This document shows, piece after piece, positions 17,493 through 25,372 of a stretch of 64,000 bases of DNA. The position numbers were made by a program, and so were the translations under genes. The DNA is taken from the NCBI RefSeq assembly GCF_036670025.1, contig NZ_CP137640.1, positions 96,001 to 160,000 on the forward strand. The letters run 5' to 3'. This DNA comes from Bacillus_BD oryzisoli. Its GTDB lineage: Bacteria > Bacillota > Bacilli > Bacillales > Cytobacillaceae. The stretch's first letter is position 1, and each line of letters opens with the position of its first letter. The notes beneath the pieces were generated by a model. The model searched no databases. It worked only from the letters and a program-made list of their open reading frames with translations, and had not been told where the DNA came from.

Positions 17493-18026
17493 ATGGAAAA
17501 AAATTGGTATGTTGTCCACACGTACTCGGGCTACGAGAACAAAGTGAAGGCAAATTTGGAAAAACGTGTAGAATCAATGGCAATGCAGGATAAAATTTTC
17601 AGGGTCATTGTACCTGAAGAAGAAGAAACAGATGTTAAAAATGGAAAGAAAAAGGTCGTTAAGAGAAAGGTATTTCCTGGCTATGTATTAGTTGAGCTGG
17701 TCATGACCGATGATTCTTGGTATGTTGTACGAAATACACCAGGTGTAACGGGATTTGTTGGATCTGCAGGTGCTGGTTCAAAACCGACTCCATTGCTGCC
17801 TGATGAAATCAATTCCATTCTTAAACATTTAGGAGTTGATGAAAGACGAGTGGATATCGACTTTGAAATTGGTGAAACGGTGAAGGTAAAAGAAGGGCCG
17901 TTTGCTAACTTTGAAGGCTCCATTGAAGAAATTGATAAGGATAAAGCAAAGATTAAAGTACTCGTTAATATGTTTGGCCGGGATACCCCTGTAGAGCTTG
18001 AATATACACAAGTTGAAAAAATATAA
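17493..18026 (+). CDS. nusG: NusG, transcription elongation and pausing factor
   Basis: NusG binds RNA polymerase and, in Bacillus, promotes pausing. The 177-residue product has the NGN domain (WYVVHTYSGYENKVKANL, FPGYVLVE, VRNTPGVTGFVG) and a C-terminal KOW domain (EIGETVKVKEGPFANFEGSI). An ATG closely follows the GGGAGGGAAGGA region. The gene is between secE and rplK in the usual order. Confidence 0.97.
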   Translation: MEKNWYVVHTYSGYENKVKANLEKRVESMAMQDKIFRVIVPEEEETDVKNGKKKVVKRKVFPGYVLVELVMTDDSWYVVRNTPGVTGFVGSAGAGSKPTPLLPDEINSILKHLGVDERRVDIDFEIGETVKVKEGPFANFEGSIEEIDKDKAKIKVLVNMFGRDTPVELEYTQVEKI

Positions 18027-18145
18027 CATGAAGAACTTGAAATCAAAATGAAAAAGTGGTAATATTTCAAAGGTCAGTATGTCCCGAATATAAAAATCGG
18101 GATGCTAATAAAGTTCTTTATTTTAAAATAGAGACTATAGATTGA

Positions 18146-18180
18146 GTGGGAGGGACCAAAAATTGGGACCCTATTACCAC
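18146..18180 (+). promoter_or_regulatory. Putative L1-type leader element before rplK
   Basis: GTGG and CCAC close a stem-loop that contains AGGG-A-CC paired with GG-A-CCCT. The pattern GTGGGAGG...TACCAC resembles the L1-binding part of 23S rRNA, and a second copy with the same ends lies before rplA. Autogenous control by L1 is inferred, not shown. Confidence 0.5.
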
Positions 18181-18206
18181 ATCACGGACTTAAGGAGGTG
18201 TGTCTC

Positions 18207-18632
18207 GTGGCTAAAAAAGTAATTAAAGTTGTTAAATTACAAATCCCTGCAGCTAAAGCAAATCCAGCTCCACCAGTTGGTCCAGCTCTAGGTCAAGCCG
18301 GTGTTAACATCATGGGATTCTGTAAGGAGTTTAACGCTCGTACAGCTGAACAAGCTGGATTAATCATTCCGGTTGAAATCACGGTATTTGAGGACCGTTC
18401 ATTTACATTTATTACGAAAACTCCTCCTGCTGCTGTTTTACTTAAGAAAGCAGCTGGAATCGAATCTGGTTCTGGTGAACCAAATCGTAATAAAGTAGCT
18501 ACAGTTAAGCGTGACAAAGTACGCGAGATTGCTGAAACTAAAATGCCTGATCTAAACGCAGCAGACGTTGAAGCAGCTATGCGTATGGTTGAAGGTACTG
18601 CACGCAGCATGGGCATTGTTATTGAAGACTAA
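18207..18632 (+). CDS. rplK: Ribosomal protein L11
   Basis: L11 forms the GTPase-associated centre with L10 and L7/L12 and is needed for RelA activation. The 141-residue product has the N-terminal domain with PAPPVGPALGQAGVNIMGFCKEFN and the C-terminal RNA-binding domain with GSGEPNRNKVATVKRDKV. The start is GTG at 18207, after TAAGGAGGTGTG, giving MAKKVIKVVKLQIPA; the ATG nine bases upstream lies inside the ribosome site. Confidence 0.98.
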   Translation: MAKKVIKVVKLQIPAAKANPAPPVGPALGQAGVNIMGFCKEFNARTAEQAGLIIPVEITVFEDRSFTFITKTPPAAVLLKKAAGIESGSGEPNRNKVATVKRDKVREIAETKMPDLNAADVEAAMRMVEGTARSMGIVIED

Positions 18633-18753
18633 TCCATGCCGTAAATGATGGTTAACAATAAGGTTGCGGGGATGAATTTGTTCTACTCGCAACCTTTATA
18701 TCTGTTTACCTTCATCGCCGTATCTGAAAATTGATAGGCGATGCGCTTTTCAC

Positions 18754-18779
18754 GTGGGAGGAAATTCCGCTAAAACCAC
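18754..18779 (+). promoter_or_regulatory. Second L1-type leader element before rplA
   Basis: GTGGGAGG and ACCAC bracket this 26-base element, matching the ends of the element before rplK. It stands 20 bases before the rplA start. Two more inverted repeats precede it in the rplK-rplA gap: AAGGTTGCG/CGCAACCTT (18660-18696) and ATCGCC/GGCGAT (18714-18742). Confidence 0.45.
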
Positions 18780-18799
18780 AATATAGGAGGAAATATAAA

Positions 18800-19495
18800 A
18801 TGGCTAAAAAAGGTAAGAAGTATTTAGAAGCTGCAAAGCTTATAGATCGTTCAAAGGCTTACCCTATCGGTGAGGCAGTAGAACTTGTTAAGAAAACAAG
18901 CTTTACAAAATTCGATGCGTCTGTAGAAGTGGCATTCCGTTTAGGAGTTGACCCTAAGAAAGCAGATCAGCAAATCCGTGGAGCAGTTGTACTGCCTAAC
19001 GGAACTGGTAAAACTCAAAGAGTCCTTGTATTTGCAAAAGGTGAAAAAGCAAAAGAAGCAGAAGCTGCTGGTGCAGATTATGTTGGAGATACAGAATACA
19101 TTAACAAAATCAACCAAGGTTGGTTCGAGTTTGATGTAATCGTTGCTACACCTGACATGATGGGTGAAGTTGGTAAGCTTGGTCGTACATTAGGACCAAA
19201 AGGCTTAATGCCAAACCCTAAAACAGGAACAGTAACATTCGACGTTACAAGAGCGGTAAACGAAATTAAAGCCGGTAAAGTGGAATACCGTGTTGATAAA
19301 GCTGGTAATATCCATGTTCCAATCGGTAAAGCATCTTTTGAAACTGAAAAGCTTGTTGAAAACTTCAACACAATTTTCGATACCATGGTTAAAGTTAAGC
19401 CTGCAGCTGCAAAAGGTACTTACATGAAGAACGTAGCTGTTACTTCAACAATGGGACCTAGTGTGAAAGTTGATCCTTCTACTGCAGGTAAATAA
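18800..19495 (+). CDS. rplA: Ribosomal protein L1
   Basis: L1 forms the mobile stalk at the E site and often represses its own mRNA. The 231-residue product has MAKKGKKYLEAAKLIDRSKAY and the conserved VGKLGRTLGPKGLMPNPKTGTV loop. ATG at 18800 lies nine bases after AGGAGG and gives the standard N-terminus; a longer in-frame start 69 bases upstream falls in the leader element and is rejected. Confidence 0.98.
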   Translation: MAKKGKKYLEAAKLIDRSKAYPIGEAVELVKKTSFTKFDASVEVAFRLGVDPKKADQQIRGAVVLPNGTGKTQRVLVFAKGEKAKEAEAAGADYVGDTEYINKINQGWFEFDVIVATPDMMGEVGKLGRTLGPKGLMPNPKTGTVTFDVTRAVNEIKAGKVEYRVDKAGNIHVPIGKASFETEKLVENFNTIFDTMVKVKPAAAKGTYMKNVAVTSTMGPSVKVDPSTAGK

Positions 19496-19505
19496 TAAAT
19501 AAATG

Positions 19506-19534
19506 TTGACAATGATGACTCTATTTACTATAAT
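19506..19534 (+). promoter_or_regulatory. Consensus sigma-A promoter of rplJ-rplL
   Basis: TTGACA and TATAAT are both perfect and are separated by 17 bases. It drives the L10-L12 genes through the L10 leader. Confidence 0.92.
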
Positions 19535-19544
19535 AGAGTCTGTT

Positions 19545-19700
19545 GTTAAAAAAATAAGTACATTTGTACCGAAGACAGCAGGTGCGACATTCGCTTAATT
19601 TCCTGCCGAGGTCATACGATAGATTGTAAAGCGCACGTTATTTAGCGGCTATTGTATACTACCTCCATGTCTGTAACAGTATGGAGGTATTTTATTGTCC
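19545..19700 (+). ncRNA. L10 leader RNA
   Basis: The 5' region of rplJ has the conserved L10 leader core, with CCGAAGACAGCAGG paired to CCTGCCGAGGT. This is the site where the L10-(L12)4 complex binds and represses its own synthesis. The leader ends with a terminator-like hairpin. Its limits are approximate. Confidence 0.88.
19660..19694 (+). terminator. Attenuator hairpin in the L10 leader
   Basis: TACCTCCAT pairs perfectly with ATGGAGGTA around a 12-base loop and is followed by TTTTATT. Because ribosomal protein genes follow, this is likely a regulated terminator used when L10 is in excess. Confidence 0.75.
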
Positions 19701-19736
19701 GGTATAAATGCAGTAATTCTTACAGGAGGTGTAAAG

Positions 19737-20237
19737 ATGAGCAGCATTATTGAACAAAAGAAACAAATCGTCGATGAAATCGCTGATAAACTTAAAGCAA
19801 GTGCATCAACAGTTGTTGTTGATTATCGTGGTTTAAATGTTGCTGAAGTAACTGAACTTCGTAAACAACTTCGTGAAGCAGGCGTTGAGTTTAAAGTATA
19901 CAAAAACACTATGACTCGTCGTGCAGCAGATTCTGTTGAACTTTCAGGTCTTAATGAATTTTTAACAGGTCCTAATGCGATTGCTTTCAGTACTGAAGAT
20001 GTAATTGCTCCTGCAAAAATCATCAATGACTTCGCTAAGAAACATGAAGCATTAGAAATCAAAGCGGGTGTTATCGAAGGAAATCTAGCTACAGTTGAAG
20101 AAGTGAAAGCTCTTGCTGAACTTCCATCTCGCGAAGGTTTACTTTCAATGTTACTCAGCGTACTTCAAGCTCCAATCCGCAACCTTGCTCTTGCTACAAA
20201 GGCTGTTGCAGATCAGAAGGAAGAACAAAGCGCGTAA
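19737..20237 (+). CDS. rplJ: Ribosomal protein L10
   Basis: L10 anchors the L7/L12 dimers of the ribosomal stalk. The 166-residue product has the RNA-binding domain with VVVDYRGLNVAEVTELRKQLREAG and a C-terminal helix that carries L12 dimers (LLSVLQAPIRNLALATKAVADQK). ATG at 19737 follows ACAGGAGGTG and gives MSSIIEQKKQIV; the in-frame ATG 42 bases upstream is before the ribosome site. Confidence 0.97.
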   Translation: MSSIIEQKKQIVDEIADKLKASASTVVVDYRGLNVAEVTELRKQLREAGVEFKVYKNTMTRRAADSVELSGLNEFLTGPNAIAFSTEDVIAPAKIINDFAKKHEALEIKAGVIEGNLATVEEVKALAELPSREGLLSMLLSVLQAPIRNLALATKAVADQKEEQSA

Positions 20238-20291
20238 GTTAATCGTTATATAATAAATTAAAAACCCACAAAATAAGGAGGAAAATCAATC

Positions 20292-20654
20292 ATGACTAAA
20301 GAACAAATCATTGAAGCAGTTAAAAATATGACTGTTTTAGAATTAAATGACCTAGTAAAAGCAATCGAAGAAGAATTTGGTGTAACTGCTGCAGCTCCTG
20401 TAGCTGTTGTTGGTGGCGCTGCTGGTGCTGCTGCTGAAGAAAAAACTGAATTTGACGTTGTTCTTGCATCTGCAGGCGACCAAAAAATCAAAGTTATCAA
20501 AGTGGTACGTGAAATCACAGGTCTTGGTCTTAAAGAAGCAAAAGAACTTGTTGACAACACTCCAAAACCAGTTAAAGAAGGCGTTTCTCAAGCAGAAGCA
20601 GAAGAAATTAAAGCTAAGCTTGAAGAAGTTGGAGCTGGCGTTGAAGTTAAGTAA
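20292..20654 (+). CDS. rplL: Ribosomal protein L7/L12
   Basis: L7/L12 recruits translation GTPases. The 120-residue product has the N-terminal dimerization helices, an alanine/glycine-rich hinge (near residues 35-50) and the globular C-terminal domain with GLGLKEAKELVDNTPKPVKEGVS. It follows rplJ after a gap of 54 bases with an AAGGAGGAA site and is closed by a strong terminator. Confidence 0.98.
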   Translation: MTKEQIIEAVKNMTVLELNDLVKAIEEEFGVTAAAPVAVVGGAAGAAAEEKTEFDVVLASAGDQKIKVIKVVREITGLGLKEAKELVDNTPKPVKEGVSQAEAEEIKAKLEEVGAGVEVK

Positions 20655-20664
20655 TTTTTCCAAC

Positions 20665-20695
20665 AAAAAGCTCGCTGTATAAGCGAGCTTTTTTT
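20665..20695 (+). terminator. Terminator after rplL
   Basis: AAAGCTCGCT pairs with AGCGAGCTTT around a 5-base loop and is followed by a T tract. It separates the L10 operon from the methyltransferase and rpoB genes. Confidence 0.9.
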
Positions 20696-20780
20696 GTCTA
20701 TCTACTCTACTTAAATGTTTACTGCTCATACCTTATTCCTCAGAAATTAACATTCTCGATTCTCCAACGGAGGTGAAAAC

Positions 20781-21386
20781 ATGTCCGAGCATTACTATTC
20801 CCGAACCCAAAATGTTGAAAGTGATCCAAAGTATTGGAACTATACCTTGCGAAATACAAGCTTCCGATTTAAAACGGATAACGGTGTCTTTTCAAAAAAG
20901 GAAGTAGACTTTGGATCTAAATTATTAATTGAAACGTTTGATATGCCGGAGGTACCCGGCGATATACTGGATGTTGGCTGCGGTTATGGGCCTATCGGTC
21001 TGTCTATTGCAAAACAATGGCCTGGTCGAACGATAAATATGATAGATGTGAACTTACGTGCATTACAGCTTGCGAAGGAAAATAGCGAGCTGAACGGTAT
21101 AGGTAATGTGGTCATTTACGAAAGTGACCGTTTATCTGCTGTGAAAGAGAAAGAGTTTGCTGTAATTCTCACCAATCCTCCAATCCGGGCTGGAAAAGAA
21201 GTGATATTTGATATTTATGAACAAAGCTATCATTCACTTCTGCCTCAGGGAGAACTATGGGTCGTGATTCAAAAAAAGCAAGGGGCACCTTCGACAATTT
21301 CGAAGCTTTCTGAACTTTTTGCAGAAGTCGATACAGTTGAAAAGAAGAAAGGTTATTTTATTATAAAGGCGAAGAAGATTGGCTAA
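20781..21386 (+). CDS. RsmC-like class I SAM-dependent methyltransferase (YbxB)
   Basis: The 201-residue product has the SAM-binding signature ILDVGCGYGPIGLSIAK near residue 66 and the base-methyltransferase motif TNPPIRAGK (NPPI in place of NPPY/F). This is the fold of RsmC, which methylates a guanine of 16S rRNA. The gene occupies the place of B. subtilis ybxB between rplL and rpoB. The 16S rRNA target is inferred from the family. It is half the length of E. coli RsmC, which carries an extra N-terminal domain. Confidence 0.85.
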   Translation: MSEHYYSRTQNVESDPKYWNYTLRNTSFRFKTDNGVFSKKEVDFGSKLLIETFDMPEVPGDILDVGCGYGPIGLSIAKQWPGRTINMIDVNLRALQLAKENSELNGIGNVVIYESDRLSAVKEKEFAVILTNPPIRAGKEVIFDIYEQSYHSLLPQGELWVVIQKKQGAPSTISKLSELFAEVDTVEKKKGYFIIKAKKIG

Positions 21387-21437
21387 AGATACACAAATTT
21401 AATTGTCAATATGTTTAATGAAAATGGAAGAAAAATA

Positions 21438-21466
21438 TTGACTAGCCATAACTGTTGTGATAGCAT
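21438..21466 (+). promoter_or_regulatory. Probable promoter of rpoB-rpoC
   Basis: TTGACT and TAGCAT are separated by 17 bases, with TG one base before the -10 box. It lies in the 300-base AT-rich gap before rpoB. No other clear signal is seen in that gap. Confidence 0.55.
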
Positions 21467-21686
21467 TGTAAAATGCCAATAGATTAATTTCTCTTTATTA
21501 CTAATTTTATAACAGATTGTATAAAATTTGGCTAATTTGGAGAAAATAACAAAATAATAGTCGTAATGTGAGAATGTGGTTTTTGAGTTAAAAACCCTTT
21601 TTCTTTTTGTCTTATAGGCTAGGAAAATATTCCTTCTATAAGATGGCAATAAATATTAAAAACGCTTGATTTGAGGGGTGAATGAG

Positions 21687-24600
21687 TTGACAGGTCAACT
21701 AGTTCAGTATGGACGACACCGCCAACGAAGAAGTTACGCACGGATCAGTGAAGTTTTAGAATTACCAAATCTCATTGAAATACAGACCTCTTCCTATCAG
21801 TGGTTTCTTGATGAAGGGTTACGTGAAATGTTCCAGGATATTTCACCGATTGAAGATTTTACGGGTAATCTATCTCTAGAATTTATTGATTACAGTCTTG
21901 GCGATCCAAAGTATTCTGTTCCAGAATCGAAAGAACGGGATGTTACATATTCCGCACCGTTACGTGTGAAAGTACGTCTTGTAAATAAAGAAACAGGTGA
22001 GGTTAAAGACCAAGATGTCTTTATGGGTGACTTCCCACTTATGACAGAAACAGGTACATTTGTCATAAATGGTGCAGAGCGCGTTATCGTTTCCCAACTT
22101 GTGCGTTCACCAAGCGTCTACTATAGTGGGAAAATGGATAAAAACGGGAAAAAGGGCTTTACGGCTACTGTTATTCCGAATCGCGGCGCATGGCTTGAAT
22201 ATGAAACAGATGCGAAAGATGTTGTGTATGTCAGAATTGATCGTACTCGGAAACTCCCAGTTACGGTTCTTTTGCGTGCATTAGGGTTTGGCTCTGATCA
22301 AGAGATTCTTGATTTAATTGGAGACAATGAGTATCTGCGCAACACATTAGAAAAAGATAATACGGAAGGCACGGAAAAGGCCTTATTAGAAATATATGAG
22401 CGACTGCGTCCTGGTGAACCGCCAACAGTTGACAACGCAAAAAGCTTATTAGTTTCAAGGTTCTTTGATCCAAAACGTTATGATCTTGCAAATGTTGGAC
22501 GTTACAAGATTAACAAAAAGCTTCATATAAAAAATCGCCTATTTGGTCAGCGTCTTGCTGAGACTTTGGTTGATCCTGAAACAGGTGAAATTATCGCTGA
22601 AAAGGGTACCTTACTTGACCGCCGTACATTGGATCGAATCATTCCAAACCTTGAGAATAATATCGGTTTTAAAACGATTACTCCATATGGCGGTGTTGTG
22701 GAAGAAGAGGTTGTTCTTCAATCAGTCAAAATTTACGCTCCAAATGAAGACGATAAAATCATTAATGTTATCAGCAATGCCTATGTGGAAGAAGCAGTTA
22801 AGCATATTTCACCGGCTGATATTATTGCTTCTATCAGTTATTTCTTTAATCTTTTACATGAAGTTGGAAACACGGATGATATTGACCACTTAGGAAACAG
22901 ACGTTTACGCTCTGTTGGTGAGCTGCTGCAAAACCAATTCCGAATTGGTTTATCAAGAATGGAGCGTGTGGTTCGTGAGAGAATGTCCATCCAAGATACA
23001 AATACGATCACACCACAGCAATTAATTAATATTCGACCTGTTATCGCATCGATTAAAGAGTTCTTTGGAAGCTCTCAGTTATCACAGTTCATGGACCAGA
23101 CAAATCCGCTTGCAGAGCTGACACATAAAAGACGTTTATCTGCATTAGGACCTGGTGGATTAACTCGTGAACGTGCCGGAATGGAAGTTCGTGACGTTCA
23201 CTATTCCCACTACGGCCGTATGTGTCCAATTGAAACGCCTGAGGGACCGAACATCGGCCTAATCAACTCATTATCATCCTTTGCGAAGGTAAACCGTTTT
23301 GGCTTTATTGAAACGCCATACCGGAAGGTTGATCCCGATACAGGCAAAGTTACGGATCATATTGACTATTTGACAGCTGATGAAGAAGATAACTATGTTG
23401 TCGCACAGGCGAACTCTCGTCTTGATGAAAACGGCGCATTCATGGATGAAGAAGTTGTATCCCGTTTCCGCGGTGAGAACACTACTGTCCACCGTGACCG
23501 TATCGACTACATGGATGTATCACCAAAGCAGGTTGTATCAGCTGCGACAGCATGTATTCCTTTCCTTGAAAATGACGACTCAAACCGTGCTTTGATGGGA
23601 GCGAACATGCAGCGTCAAGCAGTACCGCTTATGCAGCCTGAGGCACCTCGAGTTGGAACAGGTATGGAATATGTATCTGGTAAAGACTCTGGAGCTGCTG
23701 TGATTTGTAAGAATGACGGTATTGTTGAACATGTTGAAGCGCGCGAAGTATGGGTGCGCAGAATCAAAAACATCGATGGTCAAGAGGTAAAGGGTGACCT
23801 TGATAAATATAGATTATTGAAATTTATCCGTTCCAACCAAGGAACATGCTATAACCAGCGTCCGATTGTTGCAGTTGGCAACCGTGTAACAAAAGGTGAA
23901 ATTCTTGCTGATGGACCTTCAATGGAACTAGGTGAGCTGGCATTGGGTCGTAATGTCCTTGTTGCCTTCATGACTTGGGACGGTTATAACTATGAGGATG
24001 CCATCATCATGAGCGAACGCCTTGTGAAGGATGATGTATATACTTCTATTCATATTGAAGAATATGAATCAGAGTCTCGTGATACAAAACTCGGACCTGA
24101 GGAAATTACACGTGATATCCCGAATGTCGGCGAAGACGCTCTTCGTAATCTTGATGAGCGCGGGATCATCCGCACTGGTGCTGAAGTAAAAGATGGAGAC
24201 CTTCTTGTTGGTAAAGTAACACCTAAAGGGGTAACGGAATTAACGGCTGAAGAACGTCTATTACATGCTATTTTTGGTGAAAAAGCACGTGAAGTTCGTG
24301 ATACATCACTGCGTGTGCCTCACGGCGGCGGCGGAATTGTCTTAGACGTAAAAGTATTTAATCGTGAAGACGGAGATGAACTTCCTCCAGGTGTAAATCA
24401 GCTTGTCCGTGTCTACATTGTCCAAAAACGTAAAATATCTGCTGGAGATAAAATGGCCGGTCGTCACGGTAACAAAGGGGTTATTTCCCGAATTTTACCA
24501 GAAGAAGATATGCCGTTTTTACCAGATGGCACACCTGTTGATATCATGTTAAACCCATTAGGGGTACCATCTCGTATGAATATCGGTCAGGTGCTCGAGC

Positions 24601-25244
24601 TACACCTTGGGATGGCGGCAAGATATTTAAATATCCATGTTGCCACACCGGTATTTGACGGTGCAACAGAGGAAGATGTTTGGGATACGATTGAGGAAGC
24701 CGGAATGGCAACCGATGCTAAAACGATTCTATATGATGGAAGAACGGGTGAACCGTTTGATAACCGTGTGTCTGTTGGTGTCATGTATATGATTAAATTA
24801 GCACACATGGTTGATGACAAACTTCATGCCCGTTCAACTGGACCATACTCTCTGGTTACACAGCAGCCGCTTGGTGGTAAAGCCCAATTCGGCGGACAGC
24901 GCTTTGGAGAGATGGAGGTATGGGCTCTTGAAGCGTACGGTGCTGCTTATACATTGCAAGAAATCCTTACAGTCAAGTCAGATGATGTTGTTGGACGTGT
25001 GAAAACATACGAGGCGATTGTAAAAGGTGAAAATGTTCCTGAGCCTGGTGTTCCGGAATCATTTAAAGTATTAATTAAAGAACTTCAAAGCTTAGGTTTG
25101 GATGTTAAGATCCTATCTGGTGATGAAGAAGAAATAGAAATGCGTGATCAGGAAGATGAAGAAGAGATGCAGCAGGCTGAATCTATTACGATAACTCCTG
25201 AGCCGCAAAATGTTGAGTCTGAAAAAGTTGGTTTAAACGAGTAG
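21687..25244 (+). CDS. rpoB: RpoB, RNA polymerase beta subunit
   Basis: This is the beta subunit of the core polymerase. The 1185-residue product has the rifampicin-binding region (SQLSQFMDQTNPLAELTHKR with LSALGPGGL) in its wild-type form, and the C-terminal KLAHMVDDKLHARSTGPYS segment. TTG at 21687 is chosen as the start because it follows GAGGGGTGA at five bases and gives MTGQLVQYGRHRQRRSYAR as in B. subtilis; the GTG nine bases before overlaps the ribosome site. The acidic C-terminal tail is variable among Bacillaceae. Confidence 0.98.
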   Translation: MTGQLVQYGRHRQRRSYARISEVLELPNLIEIQTSSYQWFLDEGLREMFQDISPIEDFTGNLSLEFIDYSLGDPKYSVPESKERDVTYSAPLRVKVRLVNKETGEVKDQDVFMGDFPLMTETGTFVINGAERVIVSQLVRSPSVYYSGKMDKNGKKGFTATVIPNRGAWLEYETDAKDVVYVRIDRTRKLPVTVLLRALGFGSDQEILDLIGDNEYLRNTLEKDNTEGTEKALLEIYERLRPGEPPTVDNAKSLLVSRFFDPKRYDLANVGRYKINKKLHIKNRLFGQRLAETLVDPETGEIIAEKGTLLDRRTLDRIIPNLENNIGFKTITPYGGVVEEEVVLQSVKIYAPNEDDKIINVISNAYVEEAVKHISPADIIASISYFFNLLHEVGNTDDIDHLGNRRLRSVGELLQNQFRIGLSRMERVVRERMSIQDTNTITPQQLINIRPVIASIKEFFGSSQLSQFMDQTNPLAELTHKRRLSALGPGGLTRERAGMEVRDVHYSHYGRMCPIETPEGPNIGLINSLSSFAKVNRFGFIETPYRKVDPDTGKVTDHIDYLTADEEDNYVVAQANSRLDENGAFMDEEVVSRFRGENTTVHRDRIDYMDVSPKQVVSAATACIPFLENDDSNRALMGANMQRQAVPLMQPEAPRVGTGMEYVSGKDSGAAVICKNDGIVEHVEAREVWVRRIKNIDGQEVKGDLDKYRLLKFIRSNQGTCYNQRPIVAVGNRVTKGEILADGPSMELGELALGRNVLVAFMTWDGYNYEDAIIMSERLVKDDVYTSIHIEEYESESRDTKLGPEEITRDIPNVGEDALRNLDERGIIRTGAEVKDGDLLVGKVTPKGVTELTAEERLLHAIFGEKAREVRDTSLRVPHGGGGIVLDVKVFNREDGDELPPGVNQLVRVYIVQKRKISAGDKMAGRHGNKGVISRILPEEDMPFLPDGTPVDIMLNPLGVPSRMNIGQVLELHLGMAARYLNIHVATPVFDGATEEDVWDTIEEAGMATDAKTILYDGRTGEPFDNRVSVGVMYMIKLAHMVDDKLHARSTGPYSLVTQQPLGGKAQFGGQRFGEMEVWALEAYGAAYTLQEILTVKSDDVVGRVKTYEAIVKGENVPEPGVPESFKVLIKELQSLGLDVKILSGDEEEIEMRDQEDEEEMQQAESITITPEPQNVESEKVGLNE

Positions 25245-25278
25245 AATTATTCTTTAAAGAGTGAACGGCTTTCAAAAT

Positions 25279-25331
25279 CCCCCGTTACGGAATAGATGGA
25301 TAGTAAAATACCATCTATCCTGTAAAGGGGG
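25279..25331 (+). promoter_or_regulatory. Long hairpin in the rpoB-rpoC gap
   Basis: CCCCC-G-TTAC pairs with GTAA-A-GGGGG, and inside it ATAGATGG pairs with CCATCTAT, giving one long stem of about 20 base pairs in a 53-base stretch. There is no T tract, so it is more likely an RNA processing or stability element than a terminator. Confidence 0.6.
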
Positions 25332-25372
25332 CATTAGGGTATAACCCGGAGAAGAAAAGGGAGGTAGGCCCC

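Noticed and set aside
18082..18102. TCCCGA-N9-TCGGGA after nusG as a terminator
   Set aside because: The stem is only six base pairs and is not followed by a T run; the ribosomal genes downstream appear cotranscribed.
21678..21686. GTG as the start of rpoB
   Set aside because: It lies within the GAGGGGTGA ribosome site; TTG nine bases later has correct spacing and gives the conserved N-terminus.
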